Positions 42,378 to 51,782 of a stretch of 64,000 nt of DNA are shown here, one piece after another (the first letter of the stretch is position 1; each line of letters begins with the position of its first letter). The translations under genes were made by a program, and so were the position numbers. This DNA comes from Ruminococcus sp. JC304. GTDB lineage: Bacteria > Bacillota > Clostridia > Lachnospirales > Lachnospiraceae. The notes under the pieces are model-generated. The model saw only the letters and a list, made by a program, of their open reading frames with translations. It did not search any database and had not been told where the DNA came from. The stretch is from assembly GCA_000285855.2 (NCBI GenBank), contig HE978651.1, forward strand, positions 594,971-658,970. The letters are read 5' to 3'.

Positions 42378-43256
42378 ATGGCAAAAGAAAAAGAGGCACG
42401 CAGACCCTTTAATCTGAAAAAAGAAGTCAAACTCCTGCCGGGATACATCATCCTGCTGCTCTGGGTAATCTTTACCATTGCGCTTCTGGGCTGGGTATTC
42501 GGGGCGAGTTTTTCCACAACAGCAGAAATCTTCCAGGGAAAAGCCCTGAAGTTTGAGTCCGGATTACATTTTGAAAACTATGCAAAAGCATGGAACGGTG
42601 CCGGAGTCGCAGGATTCTTCGGAAACTCTCTGATCTATTCGGTGATTTCCTGCACAATTCTGATTCTGGTGTGCGCACCTGCAGCTTATGTACTGTCCAG
42701 ATTTGATTTTATTGCAAATAAATTCATCCAGACCAGCTTCGTATCTGCCATGGGTGTTCCGGCAATCATGGTTGTTCTCCCCCTTTTCAGCATTATTTCC
42801 GGTATGGGAATCCTGAATAATGTGGCAGCAGGAAGAACTGTATTGATCATATTGTATGTAGGAATTAACGTACCTTATACGACCATATTCCTGCTTACAT
42901 TCTTCAGCAATATATCCAGAACCTATGAGGAAGCGGCAGCAATCGATGGATGCCCTCCCATGCGTACTTTCTGGAAAATCATGTTCCCAATGGCACAGTC
43001 AGGAATCGTAACAGTAACAATCTTTAACTTTATTAATATCTGGAACGAGTATTTCCTGTCCTTGATCTTCGCAAGCTCGGACAAGCTGAAACCTGTTGCA
43101 CCCGGACTTTATGGAATGATTAACTCCATGAAATATACAGGTGACTGGGCCGGAATGTTTGCAGCGGTGATCATTGTATTCCTGCCGACATTTATTCTGT
43201 ATATTTTCCTGTCAGAGAAGATTATCGGCGGTGTTACCGGTGGTATTAAGGGATAA
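42378..43256 (+). CDS. Sugar ABC transporter permease (MalG/UgpE type)
   Basis: 292 residues, AAGGAGGG upstream, 13 bases after the first permease. Six membrane segments and the EAA loop TYEEAAAIDGCPPMRTF. With 41459 it forms the transmembrane channel of a CUT1-family sugar importer. Confidence 0.9.
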   Translation: MAKEKEARRPFNLKKEVKLLPGYIILLLWVIFTIALLGWVFGASFSTTAEIFQGKALKFESGLHFENYAKAWNGAGVAGFFGNSLIYSVISCTILILVCAPAAYVLSRFDFIANKFIQTSFVSAMGVPAIMVVLPLFSIISGMGILNNVAAGRTVLIILYVGINVPYTTIFLLTFFSNISRTYEEAAAIDGCPPMRTFWKIMFPMAQSGIVTVTIFNFINIWNEYFLSLIFASSDKLKPVAPGLYGMINSMKYTGDWAGMFAAVIIVFLPTFILYIFLSEKIIGGVTGGIKG

Positions 43257-43320
43257 TAATAGAGGACAGCAGGGCAGTAACACAATTCTTGCGGTTGCGA
43301 AAGATATTATGTAACACGTT

Positions 43321-43349
43321 TTGACCTCAAAATCATAGTATGATAAGAT
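43321..43349 (+). promoter_or_regulatory. Promoter of the nucleotidyltransferase-kinase pair
   Basis: TTGACC (43321-43326), 17 bases, TAAGAT (43344-43349). The pair can therefore be expressed apart from the transporter genes. Confidence 0.6.
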
Positions 43350-43417
43350 GAATGTAAAAAAGTTACCAGACAATCTGAGAGTAACGAAAAACATTTAAAG
43401 AAAAGAGGAAAAAAATC

Positions 43418-44344
43418 ATGAAGAAACCAGTATTAGTAGTTATGGCAGCAGGTATGGGAAGCCGTTACGGCGGTCTGAAACAGATCGATCCGGTGGACAA
43501 AGAGGGACACATCATTATGGATTTCTCCATTTATGATGCAGTACAGGCCGGATTCCGGAAAGTAGTATTTATTATCAAAAAAGAAAATGAAGCAGACTTC
43601 AGAAGCGCCATCGGTGACCGTCTCAGCAATCAGTTAGAAGTATCATATGTTTTCCAGGATCTTCACAATATTCCGGAAGGCTATGAAGTACCGGAAGGAC
43701 GTGTGAAACCATGGGGAACCGGACATGCAGTATTAAGCTGCATCAATGAAATCGACGGACCATTCGTTGTGATCAATGCAGATGATTATTACGGAAGCCA
43801 TGCATTTAAGATGGCGTATGATTTCCTGACAGAGAATGAAGATACCGCGGATACTTACAGATATATGATGGTCGGCTATAAACTGGAAAATACTTTGACA
43901 GAGAATGGCCATGTGGCAAGAGGTGTGTGCGTCACAGACGAAGAAGGACATCTTCTTAAGATTAACGAGCGTACCCATATCGAAAAGCATGACGGCGGCA
44001 CAGCTTATACAGAAGATGATGGAAAAACATGGACCATGCTTCCGGAGGGCAGTACAGTATCCATGAATATGTGGGGATTTTCCGCAAGTATCCTGAAAGA
44101 GCTGAAAGACAGATTCCCCAGATTCCTGGATGAGAATCTGAAAGTAAACCCGCTGAAATGTGAATATTTCCTGCCATTTGTAGTAGATGAACTTCTCGGT
44201 GAGAAGAGAGCAACTGTAAAGGTTCTGAAATCTATGGATAAATGGTATGGCGTAACTTACAAAGAAGATAAACCTGTGGTAGTAGCTGCCATTCAGAATT
44301 TAAAAGATGGAGGGCTGTATCCACAGAAATTATGGGAGGAATAA
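43418..44344 (+). CDS. Sugar-phosphate nucleotidyltransferase
   Basis: 308 residues. N-terminal nucleotide-binding motif VLVVMAAGMGSRYGGLKQID, the GxGxRxG-like signature of NTP_transferase enzymes, and VVINADDYYG as the metal-binding acidic site. Such enzymes make NDP-sugars from sugar 1-phosphate and NTP. It is followed after 4 bases by a NahK-like kinase that would make hexosamine 1-phosphate, so a UDP-HexNAc or UDP-hexose product is likely. The exact sugar is not visible from sequence. Confidence 0.8.
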   Translation: MKKPVLVVMAAGMGSRYGGLKQIDPVDKEGHIIMDFSIYDAVQAGFRKVVFIIKKENEADFRSAIGDRLSNQLEVSYVFQDLHNIPEGYEVPEGRVKPWGTGHAVLSCINEIDGPFVVINADDYYGSHAFKMAYDFLTENEDTADTYRYMMVGYKLENTLTENGHVARGVCVTDEEGHLLKINERTHIEKHDGGTAYTEDDGKTWTMLPEGSTVSMNMWGFSASILKELKDRFPRFLDENLKVNPLKCEYFLPFVVDELLGEKRATVKVLKSMDKWYGVTYKEDKPVVVAAIQNLKDGGLYPQKLWEE

Positions 44345-44348
44345 TTGA

Positions 44349-45443
44349 GTGGAAATTAACCGGGAAATAAAGAATATTACCAGTGCATTTGTTCTGGAAG
44401 ATAATCTGACAGAATGTGTTCCTTATGGAAGTGGACATATCAATGACACTTACCGCCTGACTTATGATACAGGCAAACATTATATTCTTCAGAAAATGAA
44501 CAAGAGTATTTTTACCAAACCTGTGGAACTGATGGAGAATGTCAGCGGTGTTACTGCCTGGCTGAAGAAAAAGATCCAGGAAAACGGTGGAGATGTGGAG
44601 AGAGAGACTCTGAATCTTGTGATGACAAAGGATGGACTTCCTTATTATGTAGATGAGGACGGGGAATACTGGAGAGTATATTTGTTCATTGAAGATGCCA
44701 CATGCTATGATATGGTAAAAGATGAGGAAGATTTTTACCAGAGTGCAGTTGCTTTCGGGCATTTCCAGAGGCTGCTTGCAGACTATCCGGCAGAAACTCT
44801 TCATGAGACCATCGTGAATTTTCATAATACGGTGGATAGGTTGGATAAGTTTAAAACTGCTGTGGAGAAAGATGTATGTCACAGGGCAGCAGATGTGGAA
44901 AAAGAGATTCAGTTTGTGCTGGACCGCACAGAACTGGCACATGTCCTGTGCGATATGCAGGATCAGGGAAAACTGCCGTTACGTGTTACACATAATGATA
45001 CCAAGCTGAATAACATAATGATCGATAATGCAACGGGAAAAGCCATTTGTGTGATTGATCTTGATACTGTAATGCCGGGACTTTCTGTAAATGATTTCGG
45101 TGATTCTATCCGCTTTGGCGCAAGTACCGGAGCTGAGGATGAGAAAGACCTGACGAAGGTGTCCTGTGATCTTCACTTGTATGAAGTTTATGTCAAAGGC
45201 TTTATCGAAGGCTGTGGCGGTGCGCTGACTGAGACAGAACTGGATATGCTTCCCATGGGAGCAATCCTTATGACCTTTGAATGTGGAATGCGTTTCCTCA
45301 CAGACTATCTGGAGGGAGATCATTATTTCAAGATTCATAGAGAGGGACATAATCTGGATCGTTGCAGAACACAGTTTAAACTGGTGAAAGACATGGAAGA
45401 AAAACTTTCCCGGATGAAAGAGATTGTAAATAAATATAAATAG
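44349..45443 (+). CDS. APH-family sugar kinase, NahK-like (N-acetylhexosamine 1-kinase)
   Basis: 364 residues from GTG 44349 (GGGAGG at 44335-44340). Aminoglycoside-phosphotransferase fold with YGSGHINDTYRL (nucleotide loop), catalytic RVTHNDTKLNNIM and metal-binding VIDLDTVMPG. These blocks, together with a nucleotidyltransferase before and galE after, match NahK/LnpB of the lacto-N-biose/galacto-N-biose pathway. The phosphorylase (GH112) usual in that pathway is not in the window. Function as GlcNAc/GalNAc 1-kinase is probable. Confidence 0.8.
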   Translation: MEINREIKNITSAFVLEDNLTECVPYGSGHINDTYRLTYDTGKHYILQKMNKSIFTKPVELMENVSGVTAWLKKKIQENGGDVERETLNLVMTKDGLPYYVDEDGEYWRVYLFIEDATCYDMVKDEEDFYQSAVAFGHFQRLLADYPAETLHETIVNFHNTVDRLDKFKTAVEKDVCHRAADVEKEIQFVLDRTELAHVLCDMQDQGKLPLRVTHNDTKLNNIMIDNATGKAICVIDLDTVMPGLSVNDFGDSIRFGASTGAEDEKDLTKVSCDLHLYEVYVKGFIEGCGGALTETELDMLPMGAILMTFECGMRFLTDYLEGDHYFKIHREGHNLDRCRTQFKLVKDMEEKLSRMKEIVNKYK

Positions 45444-45503
45444 GTATAAAAAAACGTACATGTCCATAAAGACTTGTATTTATGAATTGGTTCGGATAGA
45501 ATT

Positions 45504-45611
45504 ATCCTGCGGGGATATGAGAGAAATCATATTTTCGCAGGATTTTCTACAATACATGATGTGCCAGGCAACAGTATTTTACAGTTCTGAATATAGAGTG
45601 CTGTAAAATAC
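45504..45611. other. Two hairpins between the kinase gene and galE
   Basis: ATCCTGCG-x-GATATGA pairs with TCATATTTTCGCAGGAT (45504-45546) followed by TTTC, a likely terminator. GTATTTTACAG (45574-45584) and CTGTAAAATAC (45601-45611) form a perfect 11-bp inverted repeat without a T-run, maybe an operator. The remaining 45444-45784 shows no gene. Confidence 0.5.
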
Positions 45612-45784
45612 ACAGGTAAATTTTGTAGATGTGAAACAGGATATCGCAGAATTTTATAGATTACACTCAGAATTATCAAGGATATTTCTGATGCTGTGAA
45701 CTAATATAGGTATTGTTGAAAGAAAAAAACAGAAATTGCAAAAAACAGATATTGTAGCAGGAAGACAGGTTAGGAGGAATTATT

Positions 45785-46801
45785 ATGGCAATTTTAGTTA
45801 CAGGTGGAGCAGGCTATATTGGAAGCCATACAGTTGTAGAATTGCAGAACGCAGGATATGATGTTGTTGTTCTGGATAACTTAAGCAATGCAAGTGAGAA
45901 ATCTCTGGAAAGAGTTTCAAAAATCACAGGCAAACCAGTGAAATTCTACAAAGCAGATATCCTGGACCGCGATGCTTTAAATGAAGTTTTTGATAAAGAA
46001 GAGATTGATTCCTGTATTCATTTTGCAGGACTGAAGGCAGTAGGAGAATCTGTTGCAAAGCCATGGGAATATTATGAAAATAACATTGCAGGAACCTTAA
46101 CACTGGTAGATGTAATGAGAAAACATAATGTAAAGAACATTATTTTCTCTTCATCTGCAACTGTATATGGAGATCCGGCCATTATCCCGATCACAGAAGA
46201 GTGCCCGAAGGGACAGTGTACAAACCCATACGGATGGACAAAATCCATGCTGGAACAGATTCTGACAGATATTCAGAAAGCAGACCCGGAATGGAATGTA
46301 GTTCTTCTTCGTTACTTCAACCCAATCGGTGCTCATAAGAGCGGAACCATCGGTGAGAATCCAAACGGTATCCCGAACAACCTGATGCCATATATCACAC
46401 AGGTTGCAGTTGGAAAACTGAAAGAACTGGGTGTATTTGGAAATGACTATGATACTCCGGACGGAACTGGTGTCAGAGATTATATCCACGTAGTTGACCT
46501 TGCAAAAGGACATGTAAAAGCTCTTAAGAAAATCGAAGACAACTCCGGTTTAAGCATTTACAACCTTGGTACAGGAAAAGGATACAGCGTTCTTGATATC
46601 GTGAAGAACTTTGAAGCTGCTACAGGTGTTAAGATTCCATATGTGATCAAGCCACGTCGTCCAGGCGATATTGCAACATGCTATTCCGATGCTTCCAAAG
46701 CAGAGAGAGAACTGGGATGGAAAGCAGAGAACGATATTAAAGAAATGTGCGCAGACTCCTGGAGATGGCAGTCCAATAACCCGAATGGTTATGAAAAATA
46801 A
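45785..46801 (+). CDS. galE: UDP-glucose 4-epimerase
   Basis: 338 residues. Rossmann NAD motif GGAGYIGSH at the N-terminus, catalytic [10 protein letters not shown] (Ser) and [13 protein letters not shown] (Tyr-x-x-x-Lys), and C-terminal [20 protein letters not shown], all typical of GalE. Interconverts UDP-glucose and UDP-galactose and perhaps the N-acetyl forms, giving the last step of the pathway suggested by the preceding genes. TTAGGAGG precedes ATG 45785; a terminator follows at 46818. Confidence 0.95.
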   Translation: MAILVTGGAGYIGSHTVVELQNAGYDVVVLDNLSNASEKSLERVSKITGKPVKFYKADILDRDALNEVFDKEEIDSCIHFAGLKAVGESVAKPWEYYENNIAGTLTLVDVMRKHNVKNIIFSSSATVYGDPAIIPITEECPKGQCTNPYGWTKSMLEQILTDIQKADPEWNVVLLRYFNPIGAHKSGTIGENPNGIPNNLMPYITQVAVGKLKELGVFGNDYDTPDGTGVRDYIHVVDLAKGHVKALKKIEDNSGLSIYNLGTGKGYSVLDIVKNFEAATGVKIPYVIKPRRPGDIATCYSDASKAERELGWKAENDIKEMCADSWRWQSNNPNGYEK

Positions 46802-46817
46802 TTAATATAGCCTATAG

Positions 46818-46864
46818 ACAGCTCTTATACATGGAAAAATTTCATGTATGGGAGCTGTTTTTTT
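46818..46864 (+). terminator. Terminator after galE
   Basis: ACAGCTC and GAGCTGT arms with CATG pairing inside (ATACATG/CATGTAT), followed by seven T. Confidence 0.85.
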
Positions 46865-46887
46865 GCGTGACAGTGTATTTAATTTGT

Positions 46888-46938
46888 TATAATTATGATG
46901 TTAGGGGCAAAAGATATTTTGCCCCTGATATCATAATT
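46888..46938 (+). promoter_or_regulatory. Minus-10 box joined to a long dyad before the amidase gene
   Basis: TATAAT (46888-46893) overlaps a dyad: AATTATGAT (46891-46899) with ATCATAATT (46930-46938), and AGGGGCAAAA (46903-46912) with TTTTGCCCCT (46917-46926). It could be an operator at the start site or a leader hairpin. No good -35 at 17 bases was found. Confidence 0.45.
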
Positions 46939-46986
46939 GTAATAGGGAGAAATATTATGTTATTGGCAAAAAAGGAGAGGATGCAC

Positions 46987-47796
46987 ATGAAAGTAGCAGC
47001 AATTCAGATGCCTACAGTAAAAGATAAAATACAAAATATCCGCACTGCCGGCACTTATATAGAAAAAATAAAGGCGGAAAATCCGGACTTTGTAATCCTT
47101 CCGGAAATGTTCTGCTGTCCATATCAAACTGAAAATTTCCCAATTTATGCAGAAAAAGAAGGTGGTCCATCCTGGCAGGCAATGTCTGAGTATGCCAGAA
47201 AGTATCATATTTATCTGATTGCAGGCTCCATGCCGGAAACAGATGATGTGGGAAAGGTTTACAACACTTCTTATATTTTTGACAGAGATGGAAAACAGAT
47301 TGGTAAGCACAGAAAAGCTCATCTCTTTGATATCAATGTAAAAAATGGCCAGTACTTCAAAGAATCCGATACTCTGACTTCGGGAGATCATGCCACAGTG
47401 TTTGATACAGAATTTGGGAAAATGGGTGTCATGATCTGCTACGACATCCGTTTCCCGGAGTTTGCCCGCACAATGGCACTGGACGGTGCAAGGATGATTT
47501 TCGTTCCAGCAGCATTTAATATGACTACAGGCCCGGCACACTGGGAACTGACTTTCCGTGCAAGAGCCCTTGACAATCAGATCTACATGCTTGGATGCGC
47601 TCCTGCCAGAGATACACAGGCAGGATACATTTCCTGGGGACATTCTATTGTAACAGATCCCTGGGGACAGGTCATGAGACAGCTGGATGAGAAAGAAGGC
47701 ATTTTAATAGAAGAAATAGATCTGGACCGAGAAGACCAGGTCAGAGAACAGCTTCCGTTATTAAAACACCGCAAATCTGCAATGTACCATTTATAG
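46987..47796 (+). CDS. Carbon-nitrogen hydrolase, Nit2-like omega-amidase
   Basis: 269 residues from ATG 46987 (AAGGAGAGG at 46972-46980 sets it; the frame is open further upstream through the leader hairpin). The Glu-Lys-Cys triad of the nitrilase superfamily is visible: LPEMFCCPY (Glu), GKHRKAHLFDI (Lys) and MICYDIRFPE (Cys). These blocks are closest to omega-amidase (Nit2/YafV type), which hydrolyses alpha-ketoglutaramate or succinamate. Single gene. Confidence 0.85.
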   Translation: MKVAAIQMPTVKDKIQNIRTAGTYIEKIKAENPDFVILPEMFCCPYQTENFPIYAEKEGGPSWQAMSEYARKYHIYLIAGSMPETDDVGKVYNTSYIFDRDGKQIGKHRKAHLFDINVKNGQYFKESDTLTSGDHATVFDTEFGKMGVMICYDIRFPEFARTMALDGARMIFVPAAFNMTTGPAHWELTFRARALDNQIYMLGCAPARDTQAGYISWGHSIVTDPWGQVMRQLDEKEGILIEEIDLDREDQVREQLPLLKHRKSAMYHL

Positions 47797-47968
47797 GAGA
47801 ACACATTTTTTTCGCAGACTGACCATAGATCAAACACATTTGTCATATATAGTAATACCATCAATAAAAACAAAAGAAACAGAGAAAATTTTAACATAGA
47901 AAGAACAGAGAGGTATTACTATGAAGTAGAAAGACCGGAATCACTGTAAGAGTATGAAGCAGAACAAG

Positions 47969-48006
47969 TATAAAAAAATCACGGTCTTTGCCGTGATTTT
48001 TTTATA
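47969..48006. terminator. Bidirectional terminator between the amidase and DUF1846 genes
   Basis: TATAAAAAAATCACGG pairs perfectly with CCGTGATTTTTTTATA around a 6-base loop. It works for both converging transcripts. 47797-47968 shows no gene. Confidence 0.9.
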
Positions 48007-48032
48007 CCTCTAGAGAGTATAGATTTAAAAAA

Positions 48033-49514
48033 CTATTTCTGAAGCTTCTTAGCATGCTCAGATTTCGGTTCGCAGGTAAGCTCTATGCCCAGTTTACGGA
48101 ACTGCAGAATATCTACCTGAGAAAGAAGTACAGAAGTGTGAACCTGGCATCCTTTTAATTTCGGAATCTGCTGCAAAGCCAGTTTGGCATCTTCATTATC
48201 AGCAGCACTGATGGAAAGTGCAATCAGAGTTTCATCGGAATGAAGTCTTGGGTTTTTGCTTCCGAGATATTCTGTTTTAAGAGCCTGGATCGGTCTTAAA
48301 GCTTCCGGAGAAATAACATGTTTGCTGTGGTCAATTCCGGCAAGTTCTTTTAGGGCATTCAGCAGCAATGCGGAAGAAGCACCCAGAAGTTCAGAAGTTT
48401 TTCCTGTAACGATATGTCCGTCAGGAAGCTCCAGAGCTGCAGCAGGTGCGCCTGTTTCTTCCTCGCGTTTCAGAGCAGCAGGAACAACCTTGCGGTCTTC
48501 AATATTAACATGAGCTTGTTTCAGCAGAAGCTCAATCTTGTAAACCTCTTCTTCACGTCCTGTTCCGCGAACCAGAGCTTCCATACTCTTATAATATCTG
48601 CGGATGATCTCCTGGCGTGCTGCCTCTTTGCAGGCTTCATCATCAATGATGCAGTTTCCTGCCATGTTTACGCCCATATCTGTGGGAGATTTGTAAGGAC
48701 ACTCACCCATGATCTTTTCGAACATGGCCTGAAGAACAGGGAAAACTTCTACGTCGCGGTTGTAGTTGATGGTAGTTTCTCCATATGCTTCCAGATGGAA
48801 CGGGTCGATCATGTTCACATCATTTAAGTCAGCAGTAGCAGCTTCATATGCCAGGTTTACCGGATGCTTCAGAGGAATATTCCAGATTGGGAAAGTCTCA
48901 AATTTAGCATATCCTGCCTTGATACCACGTTTGTATTCATGGTAAAGCTGGGAAAGGCAGGTGGCCATTTTGCCACTTCCGGGTCCTGGAGCAGTGATGA
49001 CAACCAGTGGTCTTGTTGTTTCGATATAATCATTTTTGCCATAGCCTTCATCGCTTACGATAAAGGAAGTATTGTTGGGATAACCAGGGATCAGATAAAG
49101 CACGTATACTCTGATACCAAGCTTTTCCAGACGTTTCTTAAATGCGTCTGCGCTTTCCTGTCCTGCATACTGGGTGATGCAGACGCTTCCTACATAAAGC
49201 CCGCGCTCTGTAAATACTTCCATAAGGCGGAGTACATCTTCATCATAAGTGATACCCAGGTCGCCTCTGACTTTATTTTTATCAATATCAGCAGCACTGA
49301 TCACGATGACGATCTCCGCCTGATCGGAAAGCTGCATCAGCATGCGCAGTTTGCTGTCCGGCTCAAATCCCGGAAGAACTCTGGAAGCATGGTAGTCATC
49401 AAAAAGCTTGCCGCCGAATTCCAGATAAAGCTTGTTGCCAAACTTATTGATACGTTCCCGAATATGTTCGGACTGCATTTTCAGATATTTGTCGTTGTCA
49501 AATCCTATCTTCAT
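48033..49514 (-). CDS. DUF1846 family protein
   Basis: 493 residues from the ATG at 49514, which has GAGGAAAGGAAAC upstream. The sequence starts [20 protein letters not shown] and carries [20 protein letters not shown], a P-loop-like block, typical of DUF1846. This family is widespread in Firmicutes as a structurally studied but functionally undefined cytosolic protein; a nucleotide-related role is only inferred. It is transcribed divergently from ftsH. Confidence 0.88.
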   Translation of the reverse strand: MKIGFDNDKYLKMQSEHIRERINKFGNKLYLEFGGKLFDDYHASRVLPGFEPDSKLRMLMQLSDQAEIVIVISAADIDKNKVRGDLGITYDEDVLRLMEVFTERGLYVGSVCITQYAGQESADAFKKRLEKLGIRVYVLYLIPGYPNNTSFIVSDEGYGKNDYIETTRPLVVITAPGPGSGKMATCLSQLYHEYKRGIKAGYAKFETFPIWNIPLKHPVNLAYEAATADLNDVNMIDPFHLEAYGETTINYNRDVEVFPVLQAMFEKIMGECPYKSPTDMGVNMAGNCIIDDEACKEAARQEIIRRYYKSMEALVRGTGREEEVYKIELLLKQAHVNIEDRKVVPAALKREEETGAPAAALELPDGHIVTGKTSELLGASSALLLNALKELAGIDHSKHVISPEALRPIQALKTEYLGSKNPRLHSDETLIALSISAADNEDAKLALQQIPKLKGCQVHTSVLLSQVDILQFRKLGIELTCEPKSEHAKKLQK

Positions 49515-49580
49515 TTGTTCGTTTCCTTTCCTCTCTCTATTATTTCTATCTGTTCCTATGTTTAAAAACACTTTGCCATT

Positions 49581-49608
49581 AGTATACTACAAAAGAACAG
49601 GTTTGTAA
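49581..49608 (-). promoter_or_regulatory. Promoter of the DUF1846 gene
   Basis: On the minus strand, TTACAA (49608-49603), 16 bases, TATACT (49586-49581). Confidence 0.45.
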
Positions 49609-49682
49609 CGATAAATTTAAATTAAAAATAAATATATTTTTCTATTTTTTTCAAAAACAGACAGGATTTCCAAATATCCAGG

Positions 49683-49711
49683 TTGATTTATAGGAAAATT
49701 CTCTTTATAAT
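49683..49711 (+). promoter_or_regulatory. Promoter of ftsH
   Basis: TTGATT (49683-49688), 17 bases, TATAAT (49706-49711), 28 bases before ATG 49740 with AGGAGG in between. Confidence 0.7.
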
Positions 49712-49739
49712 AAAATAGATAATAAATAGGAGGAACAAA

Positions 49740-51677
49740 ATGGATAATCACATGGACAATAACCCAAATGGCAATGGTCCTGATAATAAGGGTCCGGGTA
49801 AAATGGATCCGAATAAAAATCATCAGTCGATTCTTGCCTTTCTGGTGTGCCTTCTGATCACTCTGGTGTGTTTTGCTATGTTTACCAATATGCTCAAAGA
49901 TAATTCCAGTGAGATCAGTTATGATAAATTTATCAAAATGGTAGACAACGGAGAAGTGAAAAAAGTCACACTGCAATCAGATACCCTGACGATTGTGCCC
50001 AAGCAGCAGGATTCGGACTTTTCGGAAAAGGTTTATTACACCAATCAGATGGAGTCAGAGGATAAGCTTACGGAACGTCTGGAAGGGACGGGAATTAAAT
50101 TCCAGTCACAGCCTCCGGATGCTGTCAGTGAAGTAGTGGCTATGCTGGTAAGTGTTCTATTGCCAACGTTGTTGCTGTTTGCACTTCTCATGGTATTTAT
50201 GCGCCGGATGAATAAAGGCGGCGGAATGATGGGAGTTGGTAAGAGCCGTGCCAAAGCTTATATCCAGAAGGATACAGGAGTAACTTTCAAGGATGTGGCA
50301 GGACAGGATGAGGCCAAGGAATCCTTGCAGGAGGTAGTGGATTTTCTTCATAATCCCGGTAAATATACAACTATTGGAGCTAAGCTTCCCAAGGGAGCAC
50401 TTCTGGTTGGACCTCCCGGAACAGGTAAAACCCTTCTGGCAAAGGCTGTTGCAGGAGAAGCGCATGTGCCGTTTTTCTCTTTATCAGGCTCTGAATTTGT
50501 AGAAATGTTTGTAGGCGTGGGTGCATCCCGTGTTCGTGATCTGTTTGAGGAAGCAAAGAAAAATGCTCCCTGTATTATTTTTATTGACGAAATTGATGCC
50601 ATAGGAAAGAGCCGTGATTCCCGTTACGGCGGCGGAAATGATGAGAGAGAACAGACCCTGAATCAGTTACTGGCGGAGATGGATGGTTTTGACACTTCCA
50701 AGGGTCTTCTGATTTTGGCGGCTACCAACCGTCCGGAGGTTCTGGATCCTGCTCTTCTCCGTCCGGGACGTTTTGACAGACGAGTGATCGTTGACCGTCC
50801 GGATCTGAAAGGCCGAATTGAGATTCTGAAAGTACATGCCAGAAATGTCAGTCTGGATGAGACTGTGGATTTTGAAAACATTGCATTGGCAACTTCCGGT
50901 GCAGTTGGCTCAGACCTGGCAAATATGGTCAATGAAGCTGCGATTCTGGCAGTAAAAAATGGCCGGCGTGCAGTATCTCAGAGAGATCTGTTGGAAGCAG
51001 TGGAAGTAGTTCTGGTGGGCAAGGAGAAGAAAGACAGGATTCTCAGTGCTCAGGAGCGAAAGATTGTTTCTTATCATGAGGTGGGACATGCATTGGTCAG
51101 TGCACTGCAGAAAGACGCAGAGCCAGTACAGAAGATTACCATTGTACCCAGAACCATGGGAGCGCTGGGATATGTTATGCAGGTACCTGAGGAAGAGAAA
51201 TATCTTAATACCAAGAAGGAACTGGAAGCTATGCTTGTAGGTTATCTTGGCGGCCGTGCAGCAGAAGAGCTGGTTTTTGATACAGTGACTACAGGTGCGG
51301 CAAATGATATCGAACAGGCTACCAAGGTGGCAAGAGCTATGATTACGCAATATGGTATGTCTGAGAAATTTGGACTGATGGGACTGGCTACACAGGAGAA
51401 TCAGTATCTAAGCGGAAGAGCTGTGCTGAATTGTGGAGATGATACAGCAACAGAGGTAGATCATGAAGTAATGATACTTCTTCATAATTCTTATGAGGAG
51501 GCGAAGCAGCTTCTTGGCAGTCACAGAGCAGCACTGGACAGGATTGCTGAATATCTGATCCGAAGGGAAACAATCACAGGCAAAGAGTTTATGAAGATTT
51601 TTCGTGCTGTGGAGATGGGAATGGATATTCCGGAGAATCTGGACGAGTTTGAACTGCAAGATAAAACAGAAGAATAG
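49740..51677 (+). CDS. ftsH: ATP-dependent zinc metalloprotease FtsH
   Basis: 645 residues. Polar Asn/Pro/Gly-rich N-terminal tail (1-28), membrane segment 31-50, extracytoplasmic FtsH_ext part, second membrane segment about 132-154, AAA+ domain with Walker A GPPGTGKT (224-231), Walker [12 protein letters not shown] and the second region of homology ([12 protein letters not shown]), then the zinc protease site HEVGH (446-450). Membrane quality-control protease. Length is normal; the N-terminal tail is longer than in many FtsH. Confidence 0.96.
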   Translation: MDNHMDNNPNGNGPDNKGPGKMDPNKNHQSILAFLVCLLITLVCFAMFTNMLKDNSSEISYDKFIKMVDNGEVKKVTLQSDTLTIVPKQQDSDFSEKVYYTNQMESEDKLTERLEGTGIKFQSQPPDAVSEVVAMLVSVLLPTLLLFALLMVFMRRMNKGGGMMGVGKSRAKAYIQKDTGVTFKDVAGQDEAKESLQEVVDFLHNPGKYTTIGAKLPKGALLVGPPGTGKTLLAKAVAGEAHVPFFSLSGSEFVEMFVGVGASRVRDLFEEAKKNAPCIIFIDEIDAIGKSRDSRYGGGNDEREQTLNQLLAEMDGFDTSKGLLILAATNRPEVLDPALLRPGRFDRRVIVDRPDLKGRIEILKVHARNVSLDETVDFENIALATSGAVGSDLANMVNEAAILAVKNGRRAVSQRDLLEAVEVVLVGKEKKDRILSAQERKIVSYHEVGHALVSALQKDAEPVQKITIVPRTMGALGYVMQVPEEEKYLNTKKELEAMLVGYLGGRAAEELVFDTVTTGAANDIEQATKVARAMITQYGMSEKFGLMGLATQENQYLSGRAVLNCGDDTATEVDHEVMILLHNSYEEAKQLLGSHRAALDRIAEYLIRRETITGKEFMKIFRAVEMGMDIPENLDEFELQDKTEE

Positions 51678-51687
51678 ATGAAAAATG

Positions 51688-51722
51688 GGCTGTTACGTTA
51701 AAAATGATGTAACAGCCTTTAT
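51688..51722 (+). terminator. Terminator after ftsH
   Basis: GGCTGTTAC (51688-51696) and GTAACAGCC (51709-51717), followed by TTTATT. Confidence 0.75.
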
Positions 51723-51782
51723 TATGACTCTCTAATGAATGCTTCTGATATTATGGTAAGTGAAAGGAACAGGTAATAGATA

